From assembly GCF_000003855.2 (NCBI RefSeq), contig NW_003101674.1, positions 1,268,572-1,332,571 on the forward strand: a stretch of DNA of 64,000 nt. Reading direction: 5' to 3'. Shown one piece after another: positions 10,935 to 23,759 of this stretch (position 1 is its first letter; every line of letters begins with the position of its first letter). A program made the position numbers and the translations under genes. The DNA comes from Blastomyces gilchristii SLH14081. Lineage: Eukaryota > Ascomycota > Eurotiomycetes > Onygenales > Ajellomycetaceae. The notes beneath the pieces were generated by a model. That model saw only the letters and a program-made list of their open reading frames with translations, ran no database searches and was not told the DNA's origin.

Positions 10935-11951
10935 ATGCTCAGTTTGAATCTAACATACAGCTTTCAACTCAATAAGGCAGTTAAAAGTTCCCATTCGAAC
11001 CTATTCATGAATATTCGCTATAGTTATCCCGCTCTGAAACGCTCAAAATACGGACTCGCAGCAAGTCACTTCTTGCTTCCGCACACTCTCCCGCTCCCGT
11101 CTGGAATCCCGAATTTCAAACCCCTATCACCTCCAATTTTATTACCCGGGATGCAAGGGGCGCATGTATGTTAGATGTACATGTACACCCTTCCAGTCGG
11201 TATCAGTTCCCGGTCTACCTCTGCAAATCTTGTGGGACGGCGGCTGATTAGAGTGCGCTTCTCGCCGTGTAATCTGGCACTGCCAAGAAGAACAAGGGTT
11301 GAGTGAAGAGGGAAGAAATAAAAAAGCGTGAAGAATATCCGGAGAGATTCATCCTGTGTGGGTTTTTGGTCACGGTAACGAGATCCGGGGGTCATTGACA
11401 ACCTCCACCCTTTATTTCAATATTCTACCTTCTTGTAGTTTCATATTCTGCCCAAAAAAATACACTTATCGCAATGCCGATATGAATAGACCGGCTTACA
11501 ACTGAGCCAGAAGACATCAGAGAGTTGTTCAATACTAATATTACTGTTGCCAAAACGATAGAGGTGCAAGTTCTTATTTTTGGTGAGTTGTAAATATCTC
11601 ATATCTCATCAAAATCTCTTGGGCAAAAATTCGAAATCAAAACCTTGCGTGTGCAAACATCTAGCTCTTCGATTAGTTAAAGATAAAGATGATGATTTTG
11701 CCGAGTAAATAATAATAACATGTTGAATGAACAAGGAAGCGGTGCCGAAGGGGGGTCAGTTTTGTTCCTCTTAAACAAAAGACCCCAGAATTTAGAGAGA
11801 TATAGTTACGCAGAGAAGTTACATAGATATGTCATCTCCGGAGAAGCCCGCCCGAAAAATCCAATCTTAATAGAATAATCTCTAGTTAAGGGTTATTATA
11901 GAATCTTGAGGCTGCATGCCTCTCCCCCTGCGATCGGTTTTCTCATTTCCC

Positions 11952-11991
<40 letters not shown>

Positions 11992-12430
11992 CCTCTCCTC
12001 TCTCTCTCGCTGTTGGTGTGATGCGACTGAACGAATGAAGGGTGTTAGGGTTTGGCAGCGGGATATTATTTTCCTGCCATAGTCATCAGTTCGGAGGAAC
12101 TGTTTCTCTTCCCTCTGCATGTCACTGCAATGTGTTTCCAACTTCGGCCAACTTCGGGGGATGATGAACGAGGTTAAGCAGCCAGGTCAGTCATATGGTT
12201 GTCCTCGCCTTGCGGGAAAGGGGCTATAATAGGTTATCCATGAATCATTATTAGATACATACAACAAATTTCGTACCGAGTCCATTTTCTGAGGCCCCAG
12301 GGTCAAGAACATCTTTCCCGATGCATAATTTCCAACCCCAGTCAAACAGGAACCCAACCGTGCGCTTGGCAGTACCAGAAACCATGAATCCGGGGAGCAA
12401 GCTTTACGTATCCCCTGGCTTGTTTTGACG
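10935..12430. other. Island of ordinary composition, no gene recognised
   Basis: About 1.5 kb of near-normal GC between AT-rich flanks, so presumably single-copy DNA that escaped RIP. Frames at 10935-11174 (+), 11171-11401 (-) and 11896-12141 (-) show no domain. The last one is inflated by a poly-T tract read as poly-Lys. Confidence 0.45.
11956..11991 (+). repeat. Poly-T tract, 36 nt
   Basis: Third long T run of the window, flanked by pyrimidine-rich CCCCCTC and CCTCTCCTCTC. Confidence 0.9.
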
Positions 12431-13155
12431 CATGCTTAAATAAATAATAATGATAATTCAACAATTTCTATGGAGCATTTAAAGAGACATGAATATATGT
12501 TACTATGCACTTGTAGCAGGTATAGTATACTGTTGAATAAAAATACCTTAATGCACACAAGTATGTCTGCAAAGACATTACAAAGCAAAGCTCAAAATGA
12601 AAAACTCTGCAAAATTGATTTTATAGTTTATTATTAATAATAATAGAGATTCATTTTTCAATATAAAAGTACTAGCTAACTAAATAGAAGAAGAAAAAAA
12701 AGAAATAACTTCTTATTAATTTATATCTTAATTTTTAAAAATAGTTGAAATAATTTAAAAAAGATTTATAATAATTCTGAATTTAATTTTCAGTTATTTT
12801 CTCTTTATATAGAGCTTTATTTTCAATATAAAAGTTAAAATTTTAATATTACAACTATTAACTGATTTTATATTTATTATATTTTTTGAAAATTATAATT
12901 CTTTAAGTAACCGTAAAAATAGTAGAATATTATAAAGAAATAAATTAATTAAAAGATTAATATTATATTCAGACTTCTAATATGTTATTTATTCTTAAAA
13001 AATTTCAGTATTATAATCTCACTGTTATAATTATATATAGAAATTAAATTTAAAAAATTAAAAAATGTAAATTAATTAACAGTAAAATGATTATATAATT
13101 AATATTATTAAGTATTTACATTATAATTATTTATAACTCAGAAATAATTTCTTTA
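12431..13155. other. AT-rich DNA left of gypsy D
   Basis: Strongly AT-rich and without recognised ends or frames. It precedes the first LTR of element D. Confidence 0.4.
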
Positions 13156-13322
13156 TATAATTTGAAAGAATGTACAATCACTGAATAATAATACAGTCAC
13201 TTCCGAACATACTTACAAATGTAAAGAGATTATAGCAGTCATTAATTAATTTAGTGTAATATATATAAGAAGCTGATGTATATCTGTAATCATACACTGA
13301 CTCAAGCAACCTTTAAATGACA
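13156..13322 (+). repeat. 5' LTR of gypsy D (167 bp)
   Basis: Same length as both LTRs of element B. The B terminus TGTGGTTCGG appears here as TATAATTTGA, all changes being transitions. A TATA-like stretch sits at about 13258-13270. Confidence 0.82.
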
Positions 13323-13734
13323 TCTGATAGCATGTTTAAAAACTGATAAGAAGTACAGACTTCTTCAGAGTGTGATAATTCTATCTATAAAGTGATTTAT
13401 AGTTATTATATCAGAGTGATTCTAAAATGCTTTAAAAGATAGTATATAAAGAGTAGTAAGTGAAAGAGTATTCAATTAATACTGCTCTGCTTGTTAAGAG
13501 AAAACTTCACACTCAGATGAATATCATGTATGTGAATAGATAAGATATGAGAAAGAAGATAAGAGTAGTGAATTAGATTTAAAGAAGTCTGCTCTCTACT
13601 CAGAAGAATAAAAAGAGATAGTTATTATTGAAATTATATAATAATAATAGAAAACAGAAAACAGAAATCATATAATAATATAATAATAAACACTGTATAA
13701 TCAATGAAAAATCACTGAAATAAACATCTTCTCT

Positions 13735-14040
13735 AGTTAATATAAATAATATTCTTCTCTGCTATCTGAACTGAAAGATATACAGAATCTCTTAAAAGAT
13801 TTACTCAAAGTAGTAAGAAAAATAGCTGAGACTACTGAACTGAAATTGAAGCTCTGTATATATATAAGAATTCTAAACAAGATTGAAGCCTTGTATACAC
13901 AGTGACAGACTGAGACAGAAGTTAGGTAATAATTGATATTCACTGCAGATCAAGTATTCACTATAAAGAGCTTCACTAATACAATTATCATTATTAATAA
14001 GAATAGAAAAAATCAGGTTATAAATCTGTAGTAAGAAATT
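13735..14040 (+). pseudogene. gypsy D gag relic, left piece
   Basis: Aligns base for base, apart from transitions, with reverse-complemented 62880-63130 of element B, where it lies in the gag region 5' of the zinc knuckle. The stretch resumes at 19799 after chromovirus C, which proves the interruption. Stop codons are frequent. Confidence 0.7.
14036..14040. repeat. Target-site duplication of element C, left
   Basis: AAATT here and AGATT at 19794-19798. The uninterrupted B-family copy has AGATT at this point, so the left copy carries one G-to-A change. Confidence 0.8.
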
Positions 14041-14370
14041 TGTAAGAGGCCTACACTGAATAAATCAGTATAATATTGATAGATCTTATATAATAAAGAG
14101 AAAAATGTTAGAGAAGAAAAGAAAGAGAAAGTGTAGAAATCAGTAATTAAAGTGAATATTTATACATGTATGTGATAACATACACAGTGAAGTTTCAGAG
14201 TGAAAGAATCTATACATGTTTATAGTGACTGAGAATCAGTGATTGAGAATGGCTGAGAATCAGAGTATATATATTTAAGAGTGAAGTGAAAGAATCTATG
14301 AAGTGAAGTAGAAGAATCTATGAAGTGTAATAAAATAGTCTATATAATTGATCAGGCACAGTCTGTCACA
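14041..14370 (-). repeat. 3' LTR of chromovirus C
   Basis: 330 bp, starting TGTAAGAGGCC and ending CTGTCACA on the plus strand. It is more heavily mutated than its partner LTR at 19464. Confidence 0.92.
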
Positions 14371-14374
14371 TTAG

Positions 14375-17300
14375 TTCTCTTCTTTCAGAAGCAGTTCTCA
14401 TCAGTCAAGAACTGCTGTTTTAAATAACACAGAACTCAGAGTTCAGATCAGTTAATTGTAGCTAACTCATTTCATAAAATATTATCAGCTGTGACTGTGA
14501 GATCTCTCATTGAGAATATTCTCAATCTCTTACTCAAGCTTATTATCTTCTTCTATAATGTCTGATGACTGTCAGTCAGAAGTCAGTTGAGAAGAGAATG
14601 AATCAGTGACAGTATAGTAAAGTAAGCTTATGTGAAATATATTATAAATCTCTGATAATGTGTTAAGATAATAATTATAACTATCTAGAACTTCTATCAC
14701 TTCATATCTGATATGATAGTAATCTAGTATATAAGATAAATGTGTGATTTGTATATTCTTAAGATTCAATTATATCAGATCTTCTATCTTATATTGTTCA
14801 GCAGAGTCTTGATAAACATTGATTTGATTCTTTTAATCTTGTTTCACAGTTATCATAGAGACCTCTGCTTAATTACAGACATCTCAGAGCTTTATTACTA
14901 TATTATCAGTGATCTGAATTGAACTGCAGAAGTTCAGTGTGAACTGTGTGATCTCTAGAAGATTCAACATCTTCATGTAATAATTATATGTAAAGAAGAA
15001 CAGACTTATGTCTGTTGAAATAACATCTCATTCATTAATAGCAATCTTTGTGTGTAGAAGCGGATCATATCAATCATCTTATAAGTGATTATAGAACTTA
15101 TAGAGATAGTTCTTTATAATCTGAATTATTCATTCTGATGCATTATCAGTCTCAGAGTGATAGACAGTTAACAGATAATATATAATCTTGAGAACTTGAC
15201 AGATTCTTATTCAGAAAGTACTCACAAATTGATGACTCTAATCTGATATTATTAATCTCAGTAACTCATGTATCTAATAGAATGAACTCTATAAGAAGAC
15301 TTTAATAACTTGTTCAGTATTCATCTTATTACAAGATTTCAATATTATATCTTTACTTAGTCAGTTAATAATAATCAGAACATTTCTACAACTCTTACTC
15401 TTAGATAGATTAATAGTGAAGTTAATCACTACATCTTATCAGATTCTATCAGAAATATTGAGTGATTTCAGTAGACCTTTTCTACAGTTCTTTCATGAGA
15501 TAATGAAAGAACAGTAGTTGCAGTTTCAGATGAAGCATCTGATGCTGTTTAATATCTCAGGTTAATAGAACTCTTGAGAGATCATTCTATACAGTTATTC
15601 ATGATCTGAATAATCAGTTATATATAAATCATGTATCTCTTGTATTATTCAGATGTGTAAGAGTTCAGAGTGAGAGACTTAGCATTATTCATAAAATTAT
15701 AGAGTATTATTATTATTGATTGAATATTCTGAGATGTCAGTTCTTACATGTAATTCTGAAGAAAATTAAAGTACTTCTTATCATACTGCTTCAGTAAGTA
15801 CTTGAAGAAGTTTATCAGTTTGAGCTGCTGTATATCATAGCTCATCTAATATAGATTTGAAAGAAGTTGAGATATCAGTGACAGTTCTAATCAGAGAAGC
15901 ATGTATAGTGCTGTGAGCTATTTCATCTTGATCAACTAGTATCTTCAGATTCAAGAGCTGATACTCTCAGTTTATTCAGTGAGTATCTGTTATATCAGAT
16001 GATATATCTTACTCTTGTTATAAGAGAGTATCTGTCATTGAGTTCTAGCTGTCAGAACAGTAGTGTATTGTAAAATGAAAGCAGCTTAAGAACTCAGATT
16101 ATTATATCTGTTATTCAGTGAGTTTACAGATAGTTATAAAGTATTTAAGATTCTTATAATCTGTGACTATCTTAAATTTAGAGATACTTTGAAGTTCAGA
16201 GTTTCATTCTTCTAAATAGTGTACAATCATGAAAAGTTTCTTATCATAGATCTTATAATTGCATTCAGTGAAACTCAGTTTCTTAGATATAAAAACACAT
16301 AATTATAGAATATCTTTCTTATCATATTACAATATCACTTCTTCTATCATATAGTCAGAGAAATCAGCTTCAACAACTGTCTTATAATCAGAATTGAATA
16401 TTATCAGTAGAGAGATATTAATAAACATCTTCTTCATCTATATAAATACAGCTTCAGTGTCTGCTAATTATTGAAATACTGAGTCTTTCTTAGTGAGTTC
16501 TGTAAGTAATCTCATAATATCTGAGAAGTTTTGTATAAATCACTGATAGAAGTTAGTAAATCTGATGAAGCTTTATACATCTTTCATAGTGTATAGAGTC
16601 TCTTATTCAAGAATAGCAGAGATCTTCTCAGAATTCATTTAGATTCTCTTATCAGCTTCTATGATGAAATCTAAGTATTTAGTACTCTTGACTTCAAAAT
16701 CACACTTATCAATATCAGTTGATAGTTTCACTTCTTATAGTTATTATAATACTCTTTATATATACTCTTGATATTTCTTTCTGAATTCATCAGTAAAGAT
16801 GAGAATGTTATCTAGATAAGCAGATATAAATTCATTAAGAAAGTCTTGAAGTGTTCAGTTAATATACTTCTGAAATATACTGAGAGTATTAATCAGTTCA
16901 AAGAGTGTGACTACTCCATCAAAGAGATATATCATGTTCAGAATACTGTAAGTCACTCATCTCTTTAGTGATGCAGATCTTATGAAATATGATAATAATA
17001 TTTAACTTTATAAACTATTGAGCTTGTTCAATGCAAGCTAGAGTTTTATTGATAAGAGATAAAGAATAACAGTCTTTCTTTATTAATCTGTTCAATTCTT
17101 AATAATTCACACAGAACTGAAGTTCTTCACCTGATTTCTTTGTAAAGAGAATAGAGGCTGTAGCAGAAGAGTTGCTAATACATATAAATTCTTTATTCAA
17201 CAGATTATTGAGTGTCTTTTAAAGAAGAAGAAGTTCATCTCAGAACATGTTATAAAGAGAGTCTTATAACAGTTCAAAGTTCTTATCATTCTTTTTCTCT

Positions 17301-19133
17301 AACTTGATACTGTGATTCACTTCAGAACCTTGTAAGAGAAGTATGTTTATAATATTATCTTATCAGAAGACATCTAGATATTCATGATATTATTAAGAGA
17401 GTTTTGTACAAGAATCTGTTATTGTAATATAAGATAACTTTTCTAGAGTGTTTTTAATATTAGTCAGACTGATGAAATAGATTGATATATAATTCTACTG
17501 TCAGTGAACTTATCAGTGACTCTGTTAGTGATTTTAATGATGACTTCTTTTTCAGAGTATTTTATAAGTGTTGACAGAGATCTGTGTAAGATTCATAGTC
17601 TTGTGAATATTATCTTTGTGAATTCTATTATTATTAGAGAATATCAAGCTTCTGTTTTAAGCATTCAGTAAGATGCCTTATTTAGATAGTCAGATAAGTT
17701 CTAATATAAGATTATAATTGAGATTATTAACTTCATATGTGTAGACATCTTCATATTGATATTCTTTCATATCTATGTTTAGTTTTATTATGTAATGAGT
17801 ACAAACATCTTTCAGATCATCAAATCCTGCAAGAAGTCAGAGTTTTAATAAAGAAATACACTGAAGATTATGACATCTTATAACTGAAGATTTTATTATT
17901 GCATAGTGACATGACATAGATCACTGTCTATCATAGCGTTCATATTATACATGTTATCAATTACAGTAGATATAAGAATCATATTCATTGTCATTTTCTC
18001 TTTAAATTATTATCATCTGATCTCTTCAAGCTTCTGTTTATGAATTTAAACAGAAGCTAATCTTTTCTCTGTTTCACTGAGATATTCTTATAGTTATCTT
18101 TCAAATCTTTCTTCACTGCAATGTGATTGACATGGACAGATACTGATTCATTCTTTAAGTGAGAAGGCACATAGGCTGATCAGCAGTTGAAAGTAATGTG
18201 TTCTGATTAGTTACAGTTAATACACACTTCACATTGACATCAATTAATGACTTCTTCAGAAGTGATTTCAGGGACTCAGAAGCCTATTCAAACAGTGAAA
18301 ACTCTTGCTTATATATAGATATTTGAATTTATTCAGTTCATGACATCTGTATTATTACTGTTCTTCAGCATGAGTGTATGAGTTGCTGAGATGTAATATC
18401 TTCTATCACTGTTCTGTATACTCTTGAGCTTGACAAGACAGTTATTCAATGTTCAGAGCTGTGTGTAGAAGTCTTTATAAGTCTGATCTTTATCTATACT
18501 TACAAGAGCCTGTAAGAGTTTGAAAGTTAATATCTTCTTAAGCATGCTAATCTTCATTCAATTCTTTCAAGATTAATCACCTGCTTCTAGAATCTTGATA
18601 TTGAAGTCAGGAATGAATATTATAAGAGAAGTATTTCTCTGTTAAGCACTCTGTAATCAATCTAATACTTTCTGTTGCATGGCAGTGTCTTAGAACAGAA
18701 TATCAAGATGTTTCATAATATTATCAGATGTTCACAACACTGGTTCACATGCTTTCATTTATGAATGAAACTTCTATTTCACACGATTCTTCAATTGTTC
18801 ATTGATATATCAATCTTGATTAATTAATGAATTAATAACATCTTCATCTACACTCAGTTTCACAAGCATTTTCATTCTTCATGATGAGTAGATAGTGAGA
18901 TCAGAAGTATTAAAATATGTGAGAGTATCTAAGCATTCTTTCAGTGCTTTTATATTTGATTCTGTAGATGTTGAAATTGCATGAATTAATCATTGAATCT
19001 CTTTATATTGAAGTTGTTGAGTCATATGCATGTCTGCTATCTGTTACTGTTGTAATTTCAACATTGATTGAAGTCACTGTGATATCATCTCTATGCTCAT
19101 ACTTGAGAGTTCTCTTATATTATCATTAGACAT
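14375..19133 (-). pseudogene. gag-pol of chromovirus C
   Basis: Decayed polyprotein on the minus strand. Gag begins with a possible ATG at 19133. A CX2CX4HX4C zinc knuckle (CINCN.SEHITFNC) lies at about 18184-18225. The reverse transcriptase shows FTKKSGEELQFCVNY at about 17080-17180 and an active site read as YLDN at 16807-16818, where YLDD is expected. Integrase core motifs follow at about 15100-15720. A C-terminal stretch at about 14380-14520 with a chromodomain-like pattern (EIENILNERSHSHS, then the KWVGY equivalent read with stops) closes the frame. Dozens of stop codons arise from Trp and Gln codons by transitions. Non-functional. Confidence 0.85.
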
Positions 19134-19463
19134 GATTATATTGTTTTATCAGATGTATGATATCTGTGAAATCTGAAGAAGTGTAATTGTATTCTTATAT
19201 ATCTGAGTGTCAGAACTCTCAGGTCTTTCACTGATATTCTCTTATAAGATCTTACTCTCTTTGTAAGATCTAGTTACAGAGTCAGAGTAACTGATAAGCA
19301 AGCTTCTATCTAAGAACTCAGTGTCTGCTTAACTGTTTGACTATTTCTCTATTTCTTACATGTTATTACATGTTCAGATATCTCCTGATAAATAATTATT
19401 TCTAATGAGAAGATGATGTGTGAATAATTATTTCTAATAAGAAGACAATGAATGTTTTTCTAG

Positions 19464-19793
19464 TGTAAGAGACCTACACTGAATAGATCAGTATAATATT
19501 GATAGGTCTTATATAACAAAGAGAAAAATGTTAGAGAAGAAAAGAAAGAGAAAGTGTAGAAATTGATGATTGAAGTGAATATTTATACACATATATAATG
19601 GCATATGTGATGGAGCTTCAGAGTGGAAGAATCTATACATGTTCATAGCGGCCGAGAATCGGTGATTGAGAATGGCTGAGAATCAGAGTGTATGTATTCA
19701 AGAGTGAAGTGAAAGAATCTATGAAGTGAAGCAGAAGAATCTATGAAGTGTAACAGAATAGTCTATATAATTGATCGGGCGCAGCCCGTCACA
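19464..19793 (-). repeat. 5' LTR of chromovirus C
   Basis: 330 bp. It retains GC-rich patches such as GCGGCCGAGAATCGG and GATCGGGCGCAGCCCG that are mutated in the 3' LTR. Confidence 0.92.
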
Positions 19794-19798
19794 AGATT

Positions 19799-20264
19799 GA
19801 ATATTTAAACAGATAAATAACTATACTGAATCTGAAAATCTTATTATAATTATTCACAATCTCTTCAGAAGTATATATATCATTCAAGATCACTGTATAT
19901 AATGAGAATTTAAACATGAAATATATCAAGTCAGACAATCTACTAAAGCTATTAAGCTTTAATAATAATTGAAAAAATAATACTGTAATCAGCTGACTAA
20001 GTTAGATACAATTATATTATTAAATCAAGTATAAACTTACAGATAGATAGTTAACAGAATTTTAACAAGTTTTAAGACCTGCTATATTTCTACATGAAAA
20101 AATGAAGTTATTATAAATAATTAATAAAAAGATGAATCTTACAGATCTGAAGTGATATTTATTCTTATAAATATAAAATAAGTTTTTTAAATGAATCTTA
20201 TACAACTTTGAGAAAGTAAATATATGAGATAAGTATTATAAATACTTCACTGAGTGTAGATAAG
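19799..20264 (+). pseudogene. gypsy D gag relic, right piece
   Basis: Continues the D gag region after chromovirus C and matches reverse-complemented 62370-62870 of element B. It ends where MITE E1 is inserted. Confidence 0.7.
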
Positions 20265-20769
20265 TAGACTGACCGTGTGACTGTGTCTGAGACCAGAATC
20301 AGAATATTTAATAATCTCATTACTAATTTAACTGATCTCATTACACAGTTTTAATATTAGATAGTAGTTTTATACTGTCTCAGTGAGACTTACTGTCTAC
20401 TCTTATTATATTTTTCAAATGAGATTATGATTTTCACTTCTTAATTTAAATTATTTTTATTGCTTTAAATGACTTTAAATCTTATTTAAGTGTTATCAAA
20501 AAGTGTTACTTTTTAAAAAATTAAAAATAGTCTAAAAAAACCTTAAAATGTCTAAAAATAGTAACTTTATATCAAGAATAAGACTAAATGAAATTAAATG
20601 AAATCACTTTCTTATTTTTTCTAGGTTATAGTCTCATTTTGAGATCTGATATATAGTCACTTTGCATGTTTTTTTAATGATTAGTCTCAGCGGGATTCAC
20701 ATCAAGAAATGTATGAAATCAGATTAAATAAGATTAAATATGAAATTTATAATCTCAGCAGTCAGTCTA
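20265..20769 (+). mobile_element. hAT MITE E1 (505 bp)
   Basis: Ends TAGACTGACCG...CAGTCTA with a perfect 8-bp duplication TAGATAAG at 20257-20264 and 20770-20777. It shares terminal sequence with the larger hAT elements but has an unrelated, non-coding interior. It sits in gypsy D. Confidence 0.93.
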
Positions 20770-21043
20770 TAGATAAGTAAGTGATCTTACATTATACTTC
20801 ACACACTTCAGCTTATACTATCTTATATTAAATGAAGAGCTCTTAATATCTTTCTATTTACAGATCTTTATTCATGATCTTATATCAGAGTTAAAAGCAG
20901 AATGAAAATACTTAAGCTTATAATCAGATATAGTAAAAGAAGCATATAATATTCTTATTATATAAGAATAAGTGAGTCAGCTGTAATAGAAAATACTGTA
21001 ATTAAGTATATCATAACAGAGAATAGATAATCTGTAAGAATAC

Positions 21044-21217
21044 AGATTCATCTCACATTTTTTATATAGAAGAGTTTCAGTTAACTCTTAATTATTTTCA
21101 TAAGATTCTTATATAATTATTATATAGATTCATTTCATATCTTTTAATCTGAAGAGTTTCAGTTAATCTTCAATCATTTTTTCATAATATTCTTATATAA
21201 CTGTTACATAGATTCAT
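21044..21217. repeat. Tandem repeat, ~83-bp period
   Basis: AGATTCATYT recurs at 21044, 21126 and 21210 with similar intervening sequence (GAAGAGTTTCAGTTAA in both units). It lies in the presumed LTR region of element H. Confidence 0.7.
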
Positions 21218-23109
21218 TCTGCAGATAAATCACTTTCTACAAGATTACTCTTATTAAAGAGAAGCATTTATAAGCCTCAGTGACTGAATGATTAATACAG
21301 CCACCTGGTAGCACCTTGGTGTGGGAAATCAAGGTGTGTGAGTTTGAAACCCGCAGAGAATACATTAAATCCGGAACTTAAGCACCTCAGATTTCTAATA
21401 AATACAGAGGTGTATAAATTACTTCAATAAAATCACTCTATGTTTCTGAGATAAGAAGTTATTATTACATGTATTTAATTATCACTTCTTTATATTTTCT
21501 ATATTCTTATTATCTTGATATAATCTCAATATCTAGACTGATCATGTAACCGTGTCTGAGATCAGAATTAAACTTTACAGTTATTATATTATCTAAAAGT
21601 ATTACTTCTGATTATAATTTGTATTCATTATATTGATTTCAAATCACATTATTTCAAATATTAAAGATCTCAGATTCACTTTTCAAATAAAAATCTAGTC
21701 TCAGATAAAGAATATATTTGAATTCTTAGTTATATTTTCATTCTGATCTTATTATTGAGAATAATATTAAATGAGATTATAAAGTCATTTCTCACTTACA
21801 TAATATCATAACATAGTGCTTATTTATTGAAAATTTAATAGAGAGTATTATTAAATATCATTACTTTTCTAAACACAGATTATAATTTATATAATTTTAA
21901 TTATAAAAAAAATATAAAATACAAAAAAACAATAAAAAAATAAAAAACAAAATAAAAACAAGAAAAAATCACAATAAAAAAAAGGAAAAAATAAAAAAAA
22001 ATAATAAAAATTAAGATAGCAGAGCTGCAGTACTCTTAAAATACTCACTCTTCAGAGTCTTTATAATATTTATTATTAACTGTGTATCTCTTACAGTAAG
22101 AGCAATATAGCTGTAATAAGTTATTATCTTAATATCATCTAATAAATAATCAGTATATATCTGTATAAATGTGAATATTTAGAAAATATACACTTAAAAA
22201 GTGTGATCAGAGTGAACTCTGCTGTCACTTGAGTAATATTAAGAATAGAATGCTGAAATTAATAGTTCTCTTCATTAATTTCATAGATAAGATATATAAA
22301 GATAGTCTTGAGAAATATAAGATTTTCTAACTTCTAATAAAAATGAATCTTATGAAGAGACTCTATTTTCATAATATCAGAGACTGAGTATTATTAAAAA
22401 GTATTACTTTTATACAATGTATATATACTTACTGCAGTAATTTATTCTCTGTACATATGATTGAGAGTTATGACTTTCTTACATTATACAGCTCTTCTTG
22501 AGATGCTGCTGTCAGTTTATAACTTATACAGTCTCTCAGTTCAGTATACACTGCATGTATACAGTTCTGTATACTGAAACTGTGTTAATCATTATAATCT
22601 GATATAATACTTACTTTTCATGAGCCATGTTTCATTTGAGAAGGAAGAGAAAAGACATGACTGTTGTTTTATTAAGAGAGAATGAATAATTAGTATTATT
22701 GAATATAATTTAATTCTTCTGTATTTGAAATTTGATTAGTTTATACTCTTCAATTTGAGAGTTTCTAAGAGTGTTTTAATAGTTTTCATACCAGCTTGAA
22801 ATTAGTGATGAGTTGAAGAAAAAGAGAAAAGAGAGAAGAAAGAAATAAGAATAACTTATCTTTTATAATATGAAAATAGAGAATCACTGTAATTATTCTC
22901 TATAGTAACAAAGATCTGTTTTCTGTATATATCTCTGATATAGATTATATAATAACTGTATACAAAGAATATCAATAGTGTATGTATTGAATGAAGATAA
23001 TATTACTATGTAATACTGTAGCTGTTTCTATACATCTCTGAAAGCTGTTAATATTTTCTTTAAGTCACTTTATATTTGATAAGTTAATAATATATTTCAA
23101 TACACTTTT

Positions 23110-23189
23110 TCTTTCATTATCATTATTATCATTATTATTACTATTATCATTATTATTATCATTATTATCATTATTATTATTATTATATC
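23110..23189 (+). repeat. ATT/ATC microsatellite in hAT2
   Basis: Runs of ATTATC/ATTATT. The equivalent site in hAT1 (36260-36380) also carries a trinucleotide array, so it is an old part of the element. Confidence 0.85.
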
Positions 23190-23207
23190 ATTGCTAGCTA
23201 TCTTCTC

Positions 23208-23712
23208 TAGACTGACTGTGTGACTGTGTCTGAGACCAGAATCAGAATTTTTGATAGTCTCATTATCAATTCAACTGATCTTATTACACAGTTTTAACAT
23301 TAGATAGTAGTTTCATACTGTTTTAGTAAGACTTACTGTCTACTCTTGTCACATTTTTCAAATGAAATCATGATTTTCACTTCTCAATTTAAATTATTTT
23401 TATTGCTTTAAATGACTTTAAATCTCATTTGAGTGTTATCAAAAAGCATTACTTTTTAAAAAATTAAAAATAGTCTAAAAAAATATTAAAATGTTTAAAA
23501 ATAGTAACTTTATGCTAAGAATAGGACTAAATGAGATCAAATGAGACCACTTTCTCATTTTTTTCAAGTCATGGTTTCATTTTAAGATCTGATATATAGT
23601 CACTTTACATGTTTTTTTAATGACTAGTCTCAGTGAAATTCATGCTAAGAAATGTATGAGATCAGATCAAATGAGACTAAACATGAAATTCATAATCTCA
23701 GTAGTCAGTCTA
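23208..23712 (+). mobile_element. hAT MITE E2 (505 bp)
   Basis: Ends TAGACTG...CAGTCTA. The 8-bp duplication is ATCTTCTC at 23200-23207 and GTCTTCTC at 23713-23720 (one transition). Inserted in hAT2. Confidence 0.9.
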
Positions 23713-23759
23713 GTCTTCTCTGTCTTTACTCTCTCTTAACACTTATTAAAATTAATTAT

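Larger units (their letters stand above)
14041..19793 (-). mobile_element. Chromovirus C (Ty3/gypsy), complete, RIP-decayed
   Basis: A 5753-bp element with two 330-bp LTRs (14041-14370 and 19464-19793), each TG...CA, flanked by a 5-bp duplication inside gypsy D. Coding is on the minus strand, so the right LTR is the 5' one. The order is gag, zinc knuckle, protease/RT/RNase H, integrase and a C-terminal chromodomain-like segment. This order and the chromodomain define the chromovirus branch of Ty3/gypsy. A purine-rich tract lies directly before the 3' LTR at 14371-14387. Confidence 0.92.
13156..21032 (+). mobile_element. Ty3/gypsy element D (B family), 5' part, interrupted
   Basis: Plus-oriented copy of the B family. 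It starts with a 167-bp LTR at 13156-13322 and continues through the leader and gag. It is broken by chromovirus C (14041-19793) and MITE E1 (20265-20769). Its own sequence (13156-14040, 19799-20264, 20778-about 21032, some 1.6 kb) aligns with the reverse complement of 62100-63724. Homology stops at about 21032, where TGTAAGAATACAG begins, probably the end of another element. All coding frames are destroyed by transitions. Confidence 0.8.

Noticed and set aside
21281..21354. tRNA gene
   Set aside because: A- and B-box-like sequences are present, but the same unit heads every SINE copy with a body and (AAT)n tail, and the acceptor stem does not close.
23110..23189. CRISPR-like array
   Set aside because: Simple trinucleotide repeats without spacers, in a eukaryotic genome.
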